NCBI GenBank assembly: GCA_030043595.1
Contig: JASHXJ010000323.1
Location: forward strand, 1 to 12,755
Length of the DNA stretch: 12,755 bases
Origin: Trebonia sp.
Lineage (GTDB): Bacteria; Actinomycetota; Actinomycetes; Streptosporangiales; Streptosporangiaceae
Direction of reading: 5' to 3'
Shown here: one piece after another, positions 12,393 through 12,755 of the stretch
How positions within the stretch are numbered: position 1 is the stretch's first letter
Layout: every line of letters begins with the position of its first letter
Notes under the pieces: model-generated
What the model saw: the letters and a program-made list of their open reading frames with translations, nothing else
What the model was told of the DNA's origin: nothing
Databases searched by the model: none
Translations under genes and position numbers: made by a program

Positions 12393-12755
12393 CTAGGCGC
12401 CGGGCAGCCGGGTAACGCTGCCGCCGCCGTCCGGGCCCGTCAGCGGCGGTGGCACGACCTCGGCCTCGTCCGCCAGACGCGCCTTGCGCTCAGCGCCGGC
12501 GCTGCCGAAGAACCCGCCGATCCCCTCCAGCGCCTTGCCCACCTCGCTTGGCACGATCCACAGCTTGTTCGCGTCGCCCTGCGCGATCTGCGGGAGCATC
12601 TGCAGGTACTGGTAGGCGAGCAGCCGCTGGTCCGGGTTGCCCTCGTGGATGGCGCGGAAGACCGTGGAGATCGCCTGCGCCTGGCCGCGCGCCCTGGCGG
12701 CCTGCGCGGTCGCGTCGGCCTCGGCGCGCACCACGGCCGCCTCCGCCTCACCGCG
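12393..12755 (-). CDS. SPFH/slipin (stomatin-like) protein, C-terminal part (partial, runs off right edge)
   Basis: The minus strand is open from the right edge to a TAG at 12393 (120 readable residues). It enters within an Ala/Glu/Arg-rich coiled coil (GEAEAAVVRAEADATAQAAR). The conserved slipin tail follows: FRAIHEGNPDQRLLAYQYLQ, MLPQIAQGDANKLWIVPSEV and KALEGIGGFFG. This matches the end of bacterial stomatin homologues such as Mycobacterium Rv1488, as I recall it. The last about 40 residues (ADEAEVVPPPLTGPDGGG) are poorly conserved and proline/glycine-rich. Such proteins are membrane-anchored through an N-terminal segment, form ring-like oligomers and often pair with an NfeD-type protease/partner gene. 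That part would lie outside the window. The role is membrane-microdomain organisation or quality control. The start is not visible. Confidence 0.88.
   Translation of the reverse strand, partial: RGEAEAAVVRAEADATAQAARARGQAQAISTVFRAIHEGNPDQRLLAYQYLQMLPQIAQGDANKLWIVPSEVGKALEGIGGFFGSAGAERKARLADEAEVVPPPLTGPDGGGSVTRLPGA

Overview
The window is GC-rich DNA with GC-biased third codon positions, GTG starts and short convergent junctions. This points to a high-GC actinobacterium; nothing seen here fixes the genus. Nine CDSs are supported, two of them cut by the window edges, plus one probable small acidic ORF. No tRNA, rRNA, CRISPR array, insertion sequence or phage gene was seen.

Left two thirds (1-8652) looks like an ion-homeostasis island centred on potassium. 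It starts with the N-terminal part of a PRC-barrel protein on the minus strand that runs into what looks like an MgtE_N domain. A 336-bp divergent spacer follows. Two long paralogous membrane proteins (948-3419 plus, 3423-5858 minus) then lie tail to tail, 3 bp apart. Each has an APC-fold transporter domain closely resembling the KimA potassium importer, a Usp-like cytosolic domain, a variable linker and a C-terminal OB-fold. Divergent from the second paralog is a two-component pair (6117-7958, 7975-8652) resembling KdpD and KdpE. The kinase lacks the usual large cytosolic KdpD/Usp sensor and has an extra membrane segment instead. No kdpFABC genes are in the window, so the KimA-like pair are the obvious local candidate targets. 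A GTTAAG word occurs in both intergenic regions that flank the transporters.

Right third (8653-12755) changes theme. A small, very acidic ORF follows kdpE. Then comes a ferritin-like diiron protein with all six expected metal ligands, preceded by a near-palindrome that overlaps a possible promoter. Next is a divergent pair of MarR-type regulators sharing a 31-bp palindrome in their common promoter. A membrane protein combining DUF2231 with a Rieske [2Fe-2S] domain follows. The window ends inside the C-terminal part of a slipin/stomatin-like SPFH protein on the minus strand.

Taken together, the left part is best read as potassium uptake plus a Kdp-type sensor, with OB-fold modules fused to the transporters. 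The right part is an oxidation/redox module under MarR control. Functional statements are by family resemblance from memory; no database search was run.
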